From positions 62,001-126,000 of the forward strand of contig JADKDM010000005.1 in the NCBI GenBank assembly GCA_016714565.1: DNA of 64,000 bases, read 5' to 3'. Origin of the DNA: Candidatus Villigracilis propinquus (GTDB lineage Bacteria; Chloroflexota; Anaerolineae; Anaerolineales; Villigracilaceae). Position numbers and translations under genes: made by a program. Shown here in pieces: positions 17,043 through 25,892 of this stretch. Within the stretch, counting starts at the first letter, position 1, and every line of letters starts with the position of its first letter. The notes below the pieces were generated by a model, which was not told the DNA's origin, did no database searches, and worked only from the letters and a program-made list of their open reading frames with translations.

Positions 17043-18356
17043 TCAGGCGGTTTCGATCAACCCCATTGCCTGTAGCATCTCTTCATTACTTGCGAACTTG
17101 TATTCTTCCACGCCGCGCTTTTGAGCTTCTTCATCTTCAACAGCTTCGAGACGTTTGATATCATCTTTCATGATAATTGGTTTGGGGAGCGAGTTCACTC
17201 TTTCGGCAATCGCTTCCATGCTGGCTTCGCCAAGTTGCTTTGTTTGCAGATATTGGAGAACCGCCTTGCCTGCGTTGGTTCCATCGCGGCGGGCGTAGCC
17301 AACCAGACCTTCGCTTGCCTTGCGCGACCAGCCGCCAACGAAAATACCTTCCACAGCAGACTCATAGGAAACGCCTTCGATGGGGAATCTCGGTTCCGTA
17401 TTTTTGACAAACTCATTCCATTGCGTGGGCAGACCAAAGGCATCATCCACTTTATCGCCGATGGCAAAGATGACCGTGTCCACATCCAGCGTGCGTTTTA
17501 CGCCAGTGCCTTTCGCGCTGATCTTGCCGTCTTTTTCAATGAGGATGTTGTCTTCCACTTCCAATTTCGTCAGCAGGCCGTTCTCGCCATACATGGCGGT
17601 GGGGGAGGCGAGAAAATCGAAGTTGAATGTTGCATTCTCGGTCTTGGGGTCTGCTTTTGCGATAGACTCCAAAATCCTATGCTGCCCAATGACACGGTTC
17701 TGGTTGATCTCAGCCAGTGCAGGGCGAACACGATCCAGTTCCAATTCAAATTCCTGCAGGTCGAGATAGCTAATTAAATGCTTCATCTCTTCCTTGGTGA
17801 AATTCACTTCAGCCGGGCCGCGCCGCACAACAGCGGTCACTTCCTCCACCTTTTGCACATTGATGAGATGACGCGCAAGATCCACCATTACATTGCCAGC
17901 GCCAATGATGGCACAGCGCTTTCCAAAGCGGAAAGTCTTCTGGCTGAAAGGCGGCAGCTTGTTGTAAAAATAAACAACATCCTTGGCATGGTACACGCCT
18001 TCAAGGTCTTCACCGGGCAGCCCCAGCCATTTTGTCCCTTGCGCGCCAGCCGAAACCAGCACAGCATCAAAACCGAGCGCGCGAATGTCATCGAGGGTCA
18101 GGTCGCCATTCGTGCCAATGGAAACATTGCCGTAATAGTCAATGTTCTCCATCTCCAGCGTCTGGCGGAACTGCTTGCGCAGCCCTTCCTTCATCGAATG
18201 CTTTTCAGGGTAAATTCCATACTCTGCCAGACCGCCGGGTTTGATGTCGCGATTAAAAATTGCAACACGCACACCCTGGCTCGCAAGTTCACGCGCGGCA
18301 AACAGGCCAGCCGGGCCTGCACCGATCACTGCTGCAAAATAATTTGTATTGCTCAT
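17043..18356 (-). CDS. FAD/NADP oxidoreductase, adrenodoxin-reductase (FprA) type ferredoxin-NADP reductase
   Basis: 437 residues. The FAD motif G-A-G-P-A-G-L-F-A-A lies at the N-terminus, the NADP motif G-A-G-N-V-M-V-D near residue 160, and the C-terminal G-W-S-R-K-A-S-E-G-L-V-G-Y-A region matches the FprA/adrenodoxin reductase branch, which is related to GltD but lacks its N-terminal ferredoxin domain. It would pass electrons between NADPH and ferredoxin. Strong hairpin terminator follows. Confidence 0.85.
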   Translation of the reverse strand: MSNTNYFAAVIGAGPAGLFAARELASQGVRVAIFNRDIKPGGLAEYGIYPEKHSMKEGLRKQFRQTLEMENIDYYGNVSIGTNGDLTLDDIRALGFDAVLVSAGAQGTKWLGLPGEDLEGVYHAKDVVYFYNKLPPFSQKTFRFGKRCAIIGAGNVMVDLARHLINVQKVEEVTAVVRRGPAEVNFTKEEMKHLISYLDLQEFELELDRVRPALAEINQNRVIGQHRILESIAKADPKTENATFNFDFLASPTAMYGENGLLTKLEVEDNILIEKDGKISAKGTGVKRTLDVDTVIFAIGDKVDDAFGLPTQWNEFVKNTEPRFPIEGVSYESAVEGIFVGGWSRKASEGLVGYARRDGTNAGKAVLQYLQTKQLGEASMEAIAERVNSLPKPIIMKDDIKRLEAVEDEEAQKRGVEEYKFASNEEMLQAMGLIETA

Positions 18357-18615
18357 ACGCCTCCATAAATAAGACCAAAACGGTAAGATTATATTTTGAA
18401 ATTACCCAATCAGCAAGCCACATATTCAGATACTCATCAAGCTTTTATGATAATTTCAATATTCTACAAGTCGCCGGGTGGGTAAAAAAGTTACCAGTCC
18501 CGGCATTAATCTTTAGTGAGAACTTCTCAAAAATCAAAATAGTTGCCCGGTTGTATCTGTGCTAATATTGACCATAAGCCATTATTGACCGGCATTTTTT
18601 TCTACAGGAGGCTAC

Positions 18616-19431
18616 ATGAACACTGAACCCAAAGATGATCCCGGTAAAAAATTTCGCAAGCTGTTGGAGAATCCCAACCCCCTTAATCGCCTGCCCAAAA
18701 AGAATGGAACCGATGATTCTTTTATAAAGGAAGGCGCCAAAGTGGATGCGCCCCCAAAGCAGAAACCTGCGGCTTCGGTTTTTAAACTTCCCAAAATTAA
18801 TCCCGCTTCTTTTTTTAAGCGGAAAACTGATTCTGCTCCGAAAAGCGGAATCCTCATCTTTGGCCCCCCTTTATGGAACGTGGCGAGTATCCTTTCTCTT
18901 ACCATCAATGTGATTCTGATCATTGTATTACTGATCCTTTTATTGAGCGTAAACAGTCTTGGTTTGAGCATTTCTTCCATGTTGAACATGGGGACAGGTC
19001 TGTTAAGCGGGTTGTATGGAAATTTTGAAAAAATGGACCGCGCCCATATCACAACCGATATTAAAGTTGAAACCACCATCCCCGTAAAATTTGACCTGCA
19101 ATTGAACCAGATGACGAATGTCGTCCTCAGCCAGGATGTGACCATCACCAATGCGCTCGTCACCGTCAACACCGGCGGATTGAATATTTCCCGCGCCAAC
19201 ACTACCATCGTCCTGCCTTCGGGAACCACCCTGCCGGTCGTGCTAAACTTGACCGTCCCGGTGGATACCACCGTGCCGGTTGTTCTCAATGTCCCCGTGG
19301 ATATTCCGCTCGACCAGACTCAACTGCATGAACCATTCGCAGGCTTGCAGGATGTTCTAAAGCCCATCTACTGTCTCATCGATGCAGGCGCACTGAACCT
19401 GAATGGGGAACCGATCTGCACTGCACAGTAG
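18616..19431 (+). CDS. unknown single-pass membrane protein
   Basis: 271 residues. I do not recognise a family. Residues 1-85 are basic, Lys/Pro-rich and cytoplasmic in character; one long hydrophobic helix (about 95-118) follows; the outer part consists of beta-type repeats such as L-P-V-V-L-N-L-T-V-P-V-D-T-T-V-P-V-V-L-N with two cysteines near the end (Y-C-L-I-D and P-I-C-T). AGGAGG precedes the ATG by 6 nt. It lies upstream of the M16 protease pair, but 59 nt separate them. It may be an envelope scaffold. Confidence 0.6.
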   Translation: MNTEPKDDPGKKFRKLLENPNPLNRLPKKNGTDDSFIKEGAKVDAPPKQKPAASVFKLPKINPASFFKRKTDSAPKSGILIFGPPLWNVASILSLTINVILIIVLLILLLSVNSLGLSISSMLNMGTGLLSGLYGNFEKMDRAHITTDIKVETTIPVKFDLQLNQMTNVVLSQDVTITNALVTVNTGGLNISRANTTIVLPSGTTLPVVLNLTVPVDTTVPVVLNVPVDIPLDQTQLHEPFAGLQDVLKPIYCLIDAGALNLNGEPICTAQ

Positions 19432-19490
19432 TATTTCATCATCATTTTTTTATCGATTTTTATAAGAACCTAATAGTTTATTGGAGATAA

Positions 19491-20753
19491 ATGGCAAACC
19501 CCATAACACAAGTCACCCTTACGAACGGCATGAAGGTCATGCTCAAAGAGATCCACACCGCGCCGATCATTTCCTCGTGGATCTGGTATCGCGTCGGCTC
19601 ACGAGATGAACCCACTGGCAAGACAGGCATCTCCCATTGGACAGAGCACATGCAGTTCAAAGGCACAAAAAAATTCCCCGCCAACATGCTGGATAAAGCC
19701 ATTTCCCGCGAAGGCGGGCGCTGGAACGCATCCACCTCGCATGACTCCACCCGCTATTTTGAAACCATGCCCGCCGATAAAATTGACCTGGCCCTGCAGC
19801 TTGAAGCAGACCGCATGACGAACAGCATCTTCGATGCAAAAGAAGTCGCCTCCGAGCGCACGGTCATCATCTCCGAACGGGAGGGGAGCGAGAACGAGCC
19901 CATGTTCAAGCTAAGTGAGGCAATGCAAAATTATGCCTTCCGTGTGCATCCTTACCACCATGAGATCATTGGCGATATGGCTGACCTGCGCACCATCACC
20001 CGTGATGACCTGTATAACCACTACCGCACCTACTATGTGCCGAATAACGCCGTGCTAGCCATTGCCGGTGACTTTGAAACAAAATCCATGTTGAAGCGCG
20101 TCAAAGAACTATTTGGTCCCATCCCCAAAGGCCAAACTCCTCCACGCCTTGCCCGTCCCGAACCGGAGCAAAAAGGCGAGCTGCGTTTTTCAGTCGAAGG
20201 CCCCGGCGAAACGACATTCATGCAGGTCGCATATCATTTCCCAAACGCCACCGACCCGGATTACTTCCCTCTGCAAGTGCTGGATAGCCTGCTTAATGGA
20301 GCAAGTGGTCTTTCTTATAAAACCTCCCGTCTTTATCGCGCCCTTGTGGATAAAGGGTATGCCGTTGACGCCTCCGGTTATTCAGATGCCTCGATCGATC
20401 CGTATCTTTATCGCATGATCATCACCATCCATCCCAACCGTAAACCGGAAGAAGCCATAGCGGTATTGGATGCTGAGATCAAAAAATTGCAGGATGAATT
20501 GGTCAAAGCAGACGAGATCAAGCGCGCGGTCAAACAGGCGCGTGCAGTCTTTGCGTATGGAAGCGAGAACATTACTCATCAGGCATTTTGGATGGGCTAC
20601 ACCGCCATGTTCTCCACCTATGAGTGGTTCACAACCCATTTGGATAAACTCGCCAAAGTCACGCCTAAGGATGTGCAGCGCGTGGCGCGGAAATATTTCC
20701 AGCCCGGCAATCGTATAATCGGCACCTACATTCCGAAAGGCAAGGGTGGCTAA
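19491..20753 (+). CDS. M16 zinc metalloprotease, catalytic subunit
   Basis: 420 residues. The inverted zinc motif H-W-T-E-H (HxxEH) lies near residue 44 with the distal glutamate in the A-S-E-R-T-V-I segment near 120. M16B enzymes work as a pair of homologous chains that close around a peptide; the partner is the next gene. Start ATG follows GGAGATAA. No signal peptide is seen, so the pair is probably cytoplasmic. Substrate unknown. Confidence 0.92.
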   Translation: MANPITQVTLTNGMKVMLKEIHTAPIISSWIWYRVGSRDEPTGKTGISHWTEHMQFKGTKKFPANMLDKAISREGGRWNASTSHDSTRYFETMPADKIDLALQLEADRMTNSIFDAKEVASERTVIISEREGSENEPMFKLSEAMQNYAFRVHPYHHEIIGDMADLRTITRDDLYNHYRTYYVPNNAVLAIAGDFETKSMLKRVKELFGPIPKGQTPPRLARPEPEQKGELRFSVEGPGETTFMQVAYHFPNATDPDYFPLQVLDSLLNGASGLSYKTSRLYRALVDKGYAVDASGYSDASIDPYLYRMIITIHPNRKPEEAIAVLDAEIKKLQDELVKADEIKRAVKQARAVFAYGSENITHQAFWMGYTAMFSTYEWFTTHLDKLAKVTPKDVQRVARKYFQPGNRIIGTYIPKGKGG

Positions 20754-20754
20754 T

Positions 20755-22032
20755 ATGTCAAAACTGATCGCGCACCCTTCCCTGCCCGGCCCAAAGGATA
20801 TTCATAAAACAGTTCTTTCCAATGGCATCACGGTTCTTATACGTTCCAACTTCAATAGTCCATCCATCAGCATGGGCGGGTATCTTCCCGCGGGGGCGAT
20901 CTTTGAAAGCGATGAGAAATTAGGTCTTGCGGATTTTGTCGCCTCATCATTGATGCGCGGCACAAAGACCCGCAGCTTTGATGCGATCTACAATGAACTT
21001 GAATCTGTGGGCGCCAGCATGGGCTTTGACTCTGGTGTTCACAACACAAGTTTTGGCGGGCGTTCCCTCGTGGAAGATCTTCCGCTTATGCTTAAATTGC
21101 TTTCTGAGTCTTTGCAAACTCCCGCCTTTCCGAAAGATGAAATTGAAAGATTGCGGGCGCAATTCCTTACCGGTCTTGCCATGCGTTCGCAGGACACCTC
21201 CGAAATGGCCGATATGGCTTTCGATCAAATGCTTTTTGATGGACATCCATACAGCAGGCCAAGCGATGGATTCCCCGAGACGGTTCAGTCCATCACGCGG
21301 AAAGATTTGCAGGAATTTCATCGCCTCCACTTCGGACCGAGGGGCATGGTCATTGCAATCGTGGGAGCGATCCACCCGAAGAAAGCTGTCGAAGCTGTGG
21401 AAAAATTCCTCGGTGGCTGGCAGGTTCCAGCGCAGAAGGAAGCGCCGCTTCTTCCTCCGCACAAGCCTGTTCGGAAACCTATGAAACGTCACCACTCGAT
21501 TGCAGGAAAATCCCAAACGGATATTATTATGGGCTCGGTAGGGCCGAGCCGCAGAGACCCGGAATATTTGTCCGCTTCTTTGGGGAATTCGGTGCTTGGG
21601 CAGTTTGGCATGATGGGGCGCATTGGCGATGTGGTGCGTGAAAAATCCGGCCTGGCGTATTATGCGTACTCAGCCTTGGATTCAGGGACAGGCCCGGGCA
21701 GGTGGGATGTGGCTGCTGGCGTAAACCCGTCTAATGTGAAGAAGGCGATCGATTTGATCGATAAGGAGTTGCGCCGCTTTGTCAAAAGTGGTGTGACAAA
21801 GGTTGAGCTATCAGATAGCCAGGAAAATTACATCGGGCGTTTGCCGCTTTCGTTGGAATCAAATAACGGCATTGTGAGCGCTTTGCTTAATATTCACCGC
21901 TTTGATCTTGGGATGGATTACTACCAGCGTTACGCGGACATGGTGCGCGCGGTCACTCGTGATGATGTGCTCGAGACGGCCCGTAAATACATCGACCCTG
22001 ACCGTCTGGTGATTTCCACTGCAGGGCCATAG
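20755..22032 (+). CDS. M16 protease, non-catalytic partner subunit
   Basis: 425 residues, homologous in layout to the preceding protein but without HxxEH; the equivalent segment reads L-G-L-A-D-F-V-A-S-S-L. Such partners supply substrate-binding Arg/Tyr residues near the C-terminal half. The ATG at 20755 sits one base after the preceding stop, behind AAGGGTGG, which indicates translational coupling. Together the genes form a typical M16B heterodimer. Confidence 0.9.
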   Translation: MSKLIAHPSLPGPKDIHKTVLSNGITVLIRSNFNSPSISMGGYLPAGAIFESDEKLGLADFVASSLMRGTKTRSFDAIYNELESVGASMGFDSGVHNTSFGGRSLVEDLPLMLKLLSESLQTPAFPKDEIERLRAQFLTGLAMRSQDTSEMADMAFDQMLFDGHPYSRPSDGFPETVQSITRKDLQEFHRLHFGPRGMVIAIVGAIHPKKAVEAVEKFLGGWQVPAQKEAPLLPPHKPVRKPMKRHHSIAGKSQTDIIMGSVGPSRRDPEYLSASLGNSVLGQFGMMGRIGDVVREKSGLAYYAYSALDSGTGPGRWDVAAGVNPSNVKKAIDLIDKELRRFVKSGVTKVELSDSQENYIGRLPLSLESNNGIVSALLNIHRFDLGMDYYQRYADMVRAVTRDDVLETARKYIDPDRLVISTAGP

Positions 22033-22059
22033 TGTCATTCTCAGCGCAGCGAAGAATCT

Positions 22060-22425
22060 ATGAAACTGGCTACTGGTGTTGATCTGATTGACATTGCCCG
22101 AATCCGTGAAGCTGTTGAGCGGCATGGAGATCGTTTTATTTCCCGCATCTTTACAGAAACGGAACAGCGTGATTGCGGTGGACGAATCGCTTCACTTGCG
22201 GCGAGGTTTGCAGCGAAGGAGGCAGCCTCTAAAGCGTTGGGCTGTGGAATTGGCGATGTCAGTTGGCTGGATATTGAAGTCAGGTCAGACGAAAAGAAAG
22301 CGCCATATTTGGTTCTGCATGGGGAAGGGGAGAGGTTGGCAAAGGAATTGGGGTTGTTGACCTGGTCCGTGAGTTTGAGCCATACGGAAAGTCAGGCGAT
22401 CGCATTTGTCGTAGCGACTGAATAA
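22060..22425 (+). CDS. acpS: holo-[acyl-carrier-protein] synthase
   Basis: 121 residues, normal size. G-V-D-L-I-D-I metal-binding motif at residue 6 and F-A-A-K-E-A-A-S-K-A-L-G near 48, the two signatures of AcpS. It transfers 4'-phosphopantetheine from CoA to acyl carrier protein. It starts 28 nt after the M16 gene without a visible terminator between them, so it may be co-transcribed. A strong terminator follows. Confidence 0.95.
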   Translation: MKLATGVDLIDIARIREAVERHGDRFISRIFTETEQRDCGGRIASLAARFAAKEAASKALGCGIGDVSWLDIEVRSDEKKAPYLVLHGEGERLAKELGLLTWSVSLSHTESQAIAFVVATE

Positions 22426-22430
22426 AAAAC

Positions 22431-22459
22431 ACATCCCGCGGGCCAGTTCCGCGGGATGT
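22431..22459 (+). terminator. terminator-like hairpin after acpS
   Basis: Eleven-base arms ACATCCCGCGG and CCGCGGGATGT with a 7-nt loop. The T tail is weak (TTCGT). Confidence 0.6.
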
Positions 22460-22532
22460 TCGTAAGGACATGTGAGTTATGGTGTTTGGCGAAGGATGAC
22501 TCGGAGTCTGAGTCGTCCACCACATCTCAATC

Positions 22533-22769
22533 TTATTTCTGGTCCTCGACGCCGATCCAAAGGTGACCCGGCATAACGGGTCGATAGGGGCGAATGATGA
22601 GCTTGCCCAGTTCAAATTGCTTTTGTCCATTTTCCAACATGCTTGGGTGTACGAGACAAAGGTCAGGGATGCGCCCAAACTTTTTGCTGTAATATTCCAT
22701 TGCTTTCTGGATCTTTACGCTCAAAGTTGTGCGCGGGTCATCGTCAAACCATAACATTCCAGTGTGCAT
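22533..22769 (-). CDS. small hypothetical protein downstream of the SOS-controlled ATPase
   Basis: 78 residues from the ATG at 22769, which follows GAAAGG; an in-frame TTG at 22790 would add 7 residues and touch the preceding stop. No family recognised. Sequence contains D-D-D-P-R-T-T-L near the N-terminus and L-C-L-V-H-P-S-M-L in the middle. It ends with D-Q-K. Only 21 nt or less separates it from the ATPase gene, so it belongs to the same SOS-type transcript. Confidence 0.6.
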   Translation of the reverse strand: MHTGMLWFDDDPRTTLSVKIQKAMEYYSKKFGRIPDLCLVHPSMLENGQKQFELGKLIIRPYRPVMPGHLWIGVEDQK

Positions 22770-22790
22770 GAGTTTTGCCTTTCTTCTCAA

Positions 22791-23576
22791 CTAATCGAAG
22801 ATCGGGTTCCAGAAGTTGAGCAATTCATTGCCCTCTCGCAGGGCAAATTGTGAACCAGTGAATAAGTGGGCGAGAGTGTGTTTTGAATTTCCAGTAATGT
22901 AAGTGGATTCTTCTGGGCTGGCAACATGACCAAACAGCCGTGTGTGGAAGAAGCTCATCCATTCCTTCATATCTTTGGCACGGGATGCGTTTAAAGTGAC
23001 GATGGGCCAGACGCGGCGGCTGGGTCCACGCATGAGCAGCCAGCGCAGGTTTTGTTCCACTTGCTGGTTTAATTTGATGACCGCTTCAATATCGTCGATC
23101 AAAACCAGGACGGATTGTCCTTCACCTTTATTGTTGTGTGCCCATGTGACGAGGGATTGTAAAAGTTCTTCGGCGTTGCTATTTTGAGTGGAGTAAACTC
23201 CGGCATTGTTTTGATTGCCCTTGAAGAAATTCCACTCTTTTGGGTGGGAGGTGATGACGACATATTGAACGTCAGATGGCGTGTGAAGCAGATCTGCGGC
23301 GCGGGCGATGGTTTGTAATAACCTTGTCTTGCCGCTGGCCTGGTCACCTGTGATGAGTAATGGGCCGGGGATGGGGTCATATAAATTAAGAAGAACGGGC
23401 AGCTCGTCTTCTGCGAGACCGAGGAAGAGCGCTTCATCTGGAAGTGGAGATACGTCAGCGAGGACGGATCTCAAAGTCGGCAGACCAGGTGCGGGCGGGG
23501 TTTGATGCGCCTGCTCTTCCTGGGCAAGTTCAACTAATGCCTCGATCATCATGTCAAAACGGGTTGTTTTATCCAC
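22791..23576 (-). CDS. P-loop ATPase, FtsK/EssC third-domain-like
   Basis: 261 residues, GTG start. Walker A G-D-Q-A-S-G-K-T-R-L near residue 77 and Walker B V-L-V-L-I-D-D-I-E near 160 are intact. The G-P-L-L-I-T-G preface and the spacing look like the last ATPase domain of FtsK/EssC-type proteins, here free-standing. No membrane helices. The promoter upstream carries a perfect GAAC-N4-GTTC operator, so the gene is probably induced by DNA damage. A DNA-related motor or regulator role is inferred only. Confidence 0.7.
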   Translation of the reverse strand: MDKTTRFDMMIEALVELAQEEQAHQTPPAPGLPTLRSVLADVSPLPDEALFLGLAEDELPVLLNLYDPIPGPLLITGDQASGKTRLLQTIARAADLLHTPSDVQYVVITSHPKEWNFFKGNQNNAGVYSTQNSNAEELLQSLVTWAHNNKGEGQSVLVLIDDIEAVIKLNQQVEQNLRWLLMRGPSRRVWPIVTLNASRAKDMKEWMSFFHTRLFGHVASPEESTYITGNSKHTLAHLFTGSQFALREGNELLNFWNPIFD

Positions 23577-23590
23577 AGGATTTATCCATA

Positions 23591-23636
23591 TTAGAACTTA
23601 TGTTCTAATAATACTGCTACTGTTATCATGTGTCAA
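23591..23636 (-). promoter_or_regulatory. SOS-type promoter and operator of the ATPase operon
   Basis: On the minus strand TTGACA (23636-23631), a 17-base spacer and TATTAT (23613-23608) form a strong promoter. Directly after the -10 lies TTAGAACATAAGTTCTAA (23608-23591), a perfect palindrome with GAAC-N4-GTTC core, the Gram-positive type LexA box. It covers the expected start point. The lexA promoter in this window has the same core. Confidence 0.85.
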
Positions 23637-23683
23637 GGGGTGATTTTGCATCTTCCATATTAAGTTCGTTGCCATGATTTGTC

Positions 23684-23711
23684 TTGACGCTGAGCGTTGT
23701 TTTGGTATAAT
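23684..23711 (+). promoter_or_regulatory. promoter of the tRNA-tuf-rpl operon
   Basis: TTGACG (23684-23689), 16-base spacer, TATAAT (23706-23711), followed 18 bases later by the first tRNA. It probably drives the whole stable RNA and translation block. Confidence 0.8.
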
Positions 23712-23729
23712 CCCCCTGCTTAATCCCTC

Positions 23730-23802
23730 GCCGACATAGCTCAATCGGCAGAGCATCCGCCTTGTAAGCGGAAGGTTACGAGTTCAATTCTCGTTGTCGG
23801 CT
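23730..23802 (+). tRNA. tRNA-Thr (anticodon TGT)
   Basis: Acceptor arms GCCGACA/TGTCGGC, D-arm AGCTCAATCGGCAGAGC, anticodon stem CCGCC/GGCGG-type with loop centred on TGT, and T-loop GTTCAATTC. CCA is not encoded. Confidence 0.95.
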
Positions 23803-23853
23803 CAAGGTCGCTGATGGAAGAGGTCGGTTGGTGATCGAGTAAAAAATTATCAT

Positions 23854-23936
23854 GGGCAGTTACCCAAGTGGCCAAAGGGGACTGACTGTAAATCAGTTGT
23901 CAGAAGACTTCGGAGGTTCGAATCCTTCACTGCCCA
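23854..23936 (+). tRNA. tRNA-Tyr (anticodon GTA)
   Basis: Acceptor arms GGGCAGT/ACTGCCC, anticodon arm GACTGTAAATC with GTA, and the long variable arm expected of a class II tRNA-Tyr, then T-loop GTTCGAATC. CCA is not encoded. Confidence 0.94.
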
Positions 23937-23963
23937 CTCCCTTTTTAGGGAACAGCACGTTAA

Positions 23964-24036
23964 GCCCTCATAGCTCAGTTGGCAGAGCACACCCTTGGTA
24001 AGGGTGAGGTCACGAGTTCAAATCTCGTTGAGGGCT
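23964..24036 (+). tRNA. tRNA-Thr (anticodon GGT)
   Basis: Acceptor arms GCCCTCA/TGAGGGC, anticodon stem CACCC/GGGTG around TTGGTAA, T-loop GTTCAAATC. It ends 47 nt before tuf, as in many bacterial tRNA-tuf operons. Confidence 0.95.
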
Positions 24037-24083
24037 CAGTTGCTGAAAAGCATTCTTGTAGATTATTAAAAGGAGACCGGAAA

Positions 24084-25283
24084 ATGGCGAAGGAAAAATT
24101 TGACAGAAGCAAACCGCATCTAAACGTCGGGACAATGGGACACATTGATCATGGCAAGACCACCCTGACAGCAGCGATCACGAAAGTGGCAGGATTTGGC
24201 GGCAAGGGTGAATTCAAGGCATACGATCAGATCGATAATGCCCCGGAAGAAAAAGCCCGTGGTATCACGATCAACATCGCGCATGTGGAATATCAGACCG
24301 AAAAACGCCACTATGCCCATGTGGACATGCCCGGTCACCGTGACTACATCAAGAACATGATCACCGGCGCGGCACAGGTGGATGGAGCCATTCTGGTAGT
24401 GGCCGCCCCGGATGGTCCGATGCCCCAGACCCGCGAGCACGTTCTGCTTGCCCGTCAGGTGGAAGTGCCTTCCATCGTGATCTTCCTGAACAAGGTAGAC
24501 ATGATGGATGATCCCGAATTGCTCGAGCTCGTTGAACTCGAACTTCGCGAATTGCTCTCCAGCCAGGGCTTCCCCGGTGACACCACCCCGATCGTGCGCG
24601 GCTCCGCCAAGCTCGCCTTGGAAAGCGCCAGCACCGATCCGAACGCACCAGAATATGCATGCATCAAAGAATTACTGCGCGTAGTGGATGAGTACATCCC
24701 CGAACCGAAACGCGATACAGACAAGCCCTTCATGATGTCCGTGGAAGATGTGTTCTCGATCAAGGGACGCGGAACCGTGGTAACCGGTCGTATCGACCGC
24801 GGTATCGTCAAAGTGGGTGAGCCGATCGAGATCATCGGTCTGCGCGAAACCAAGAGCACCGTCTGCACCGGCGTGGAAATGTTCCACAAGCAGTTGGACG
24901 AAGGTATGGCTGGCGATAACGTCGGTCTGCTCCTTCGCGGTATTGAGCGTGAAGATGTCGAGCGCGGCCAGGTATTGGCCAAGCCGAAGTCGATCACCCC
25001 GCACAAGAAGTTCCTTGCTGAAGTGTACGTGTTGAAGAAGGAAGAAGGCGGACGTCACAAGGCGTTCTTCAGTGGCTATCGTCCGCAGTTCTACGTCCGC
25101 ACCATGGATGTGACGGGTGACATCACCCTTCCTGAAGGCGTGGAAATGGTCATGCCTGGCGACAACGTGAACCTGACCGTGGAATTGATCGTGCCTGTGG
25201 CTCTTGAGCAGGGTGTCAAGTTCGCCATTCGTGAAGGCGGTCTCACCGTCGGTGCGGGTGTCGTTACCAAGATCATCGAATAA
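24084..25283 (+). CDS. tuf: elongation factor Tu
   Basis: 399 residues. G1 G-H-I-D-H-G-K-T, G2 R-G-I-T-I, G3 D-M-P-G-H and G4 N-K-V-D motifs are all present. It brings aminoacyl-tRNA to the ribosome with GTP. The start ATG follows AAAAGGAGA; an in-frame upstream ATG lies inside the tRNA and is not used. It is co-transcribed with the three preceding tRNA genes. Confidence 0.98.
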   Translation: MAKEKFDRSKPHLNVGTMGHIDHGKTTLTAAITKVAGFGGKGEFKAYDQIDNAPEEKARGITINIAHVEYQTEKRHYAHVDMPGHRDYIKNMITGAAQVDGAILVVAAPDGPMPQTREHVLLARQVEVPSIVIFLNKVDMMDDPELLELVELELRELLSSQGFPGDTTPIVRGSAKLALESASTDPNAPEYACIKELLRVVDEYIPEPKRDTDKPFMMSVEDVFSIKGRGTVVTGRIDRGIVKVGEPIEIIGLRETKSTVCTGVEMFHKQLDEGMAGDNVGLLLRGIEREDVERGQVLAKPKSITPHKKFLAEVYVLKKEEGGRHKAFFSGYRPQFYVRTMDVTGDITLPEGVEMVMPGDNVNLTVELIVPVALEQGVKFAIREGGLTVGAGVVTKIIE

Positions 25284-25303
25284 GCAGAAAGTAAGGTAGT
25301 AAG

Positions 25304-25474
25304 ATGGCTTCCAAGAAGAAAGATGTCCGCCCAGTCATTACGCTCCAATGCAATGACTGCAAAGAGCGGAATTACACCACCGAAAAGAATCGCCGAAACG
25401 ATCCCAATCGGATGGAATTCAACAAGTATTGCTCGCGCTGTCGGAAACACACAGTACATCGCGAAACGAAGTAG
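25304..25474 (+). CDS. rpmG: 50S ribosomal protein L33
   Basis: 56 residues, M-A-S-K-K-K-D-V-R-P. Two zinc-binding pairs, C-N-D-C and C-S-R-C, are present, so this is the zinc-binding form. Typical L33 features Y-T-T-E-K-N and H-T-V-H-R-E-T-K follow. It lies 20 nt after tuf and precedes tRNA-Trp and secE, the conserved order. Confidence 0.96.
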   Translation: MASKKKDVRPVITLQCNDCKERNYTTEKNRRNDPNRMEFNKYCSRCRKHTVHRETK

Positions 25475-25510
25475 TTTGAAAGGGGTGGGGTATAATCCCC
25501 ACCCTGACTT

Positions 25511-25583
25511 AGGCCAGTGGCTCAATTGGCAGAGCACTCGTCTCCAAAACGAGCGGTTGTGGGTTCGATTCCTACCTGGCCTG
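25511..25583 (+). tRNA. tRNA-Trp (anticodon CCA)
   Basis: Acceptor arms AGGCCAG/CTGGCCT, anticodon arm CTCGTCTCCAAAACGAG with CCA, T-loop GTTCGATTC. Located between rpmG and secE, its usual place in many bacteria. Confidence 0.96.
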
Positions 25584-25656
25584 CCTAAGGCGACGACGCC
25601 GTCCTCGCAAGAGCAGGCGGCGTTTTTAGCCGTAAAATGATAGAAGGAGTATTGCC

Positions 25657-25875
25657 TTGGCTGAGAAAGCAAAGAAAGTCAAGAAAACAGAAAACGCCAT
25701 TCAGCGTTACTTCCGTGAAACCACGGGAGAACTTCGCAAAGTGAGCTGGCCTACCTGGCCTGAAGCAAGGCGTCTGACGGCGCTTGTGCTTGTGGTTATG
25801 GTCGTCGTGGGCATCTTCCTGTCAGGCATGGATTATCTTGCCAGCCAGTTGCTCGCCCTCGTGCTGGGTCTATAG
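25657..25875 (+). CDS. secE: SecE subunit of the protein translocase
   Basis: 72 residues with a TTG start 6 nt after AGAAGGAGT. The amphipathic E-L-R-K-V-S-W-P-T-W-P motif precedes a single transmembrane helix (about 42-65). It holds SecY in the inner membrane. The position just before nusG confirms the call. The intergenic hairpin GGCGACGACGCC upstream is short. Confidence 0.95.
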   Translation: MAEKAKKVKKTENAIQRYFRETTGELRKVSWPTWPEARRLTALVLVVMVVVGIFLSGMDYLASQLLALVLGL

Positions 25876-25892
25876 TTTGAATTGAGGATCTG

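Noticed and set aside
23730..24036. CRISPR array or other regular repeat in the tRNA region
   Set aside because: The repeated TAGCTCA and GTTCAA pieces are conserved tRNA D- and T-arm sequences. No CRISPR-like spaced repeats were seen elsewhere in the window.
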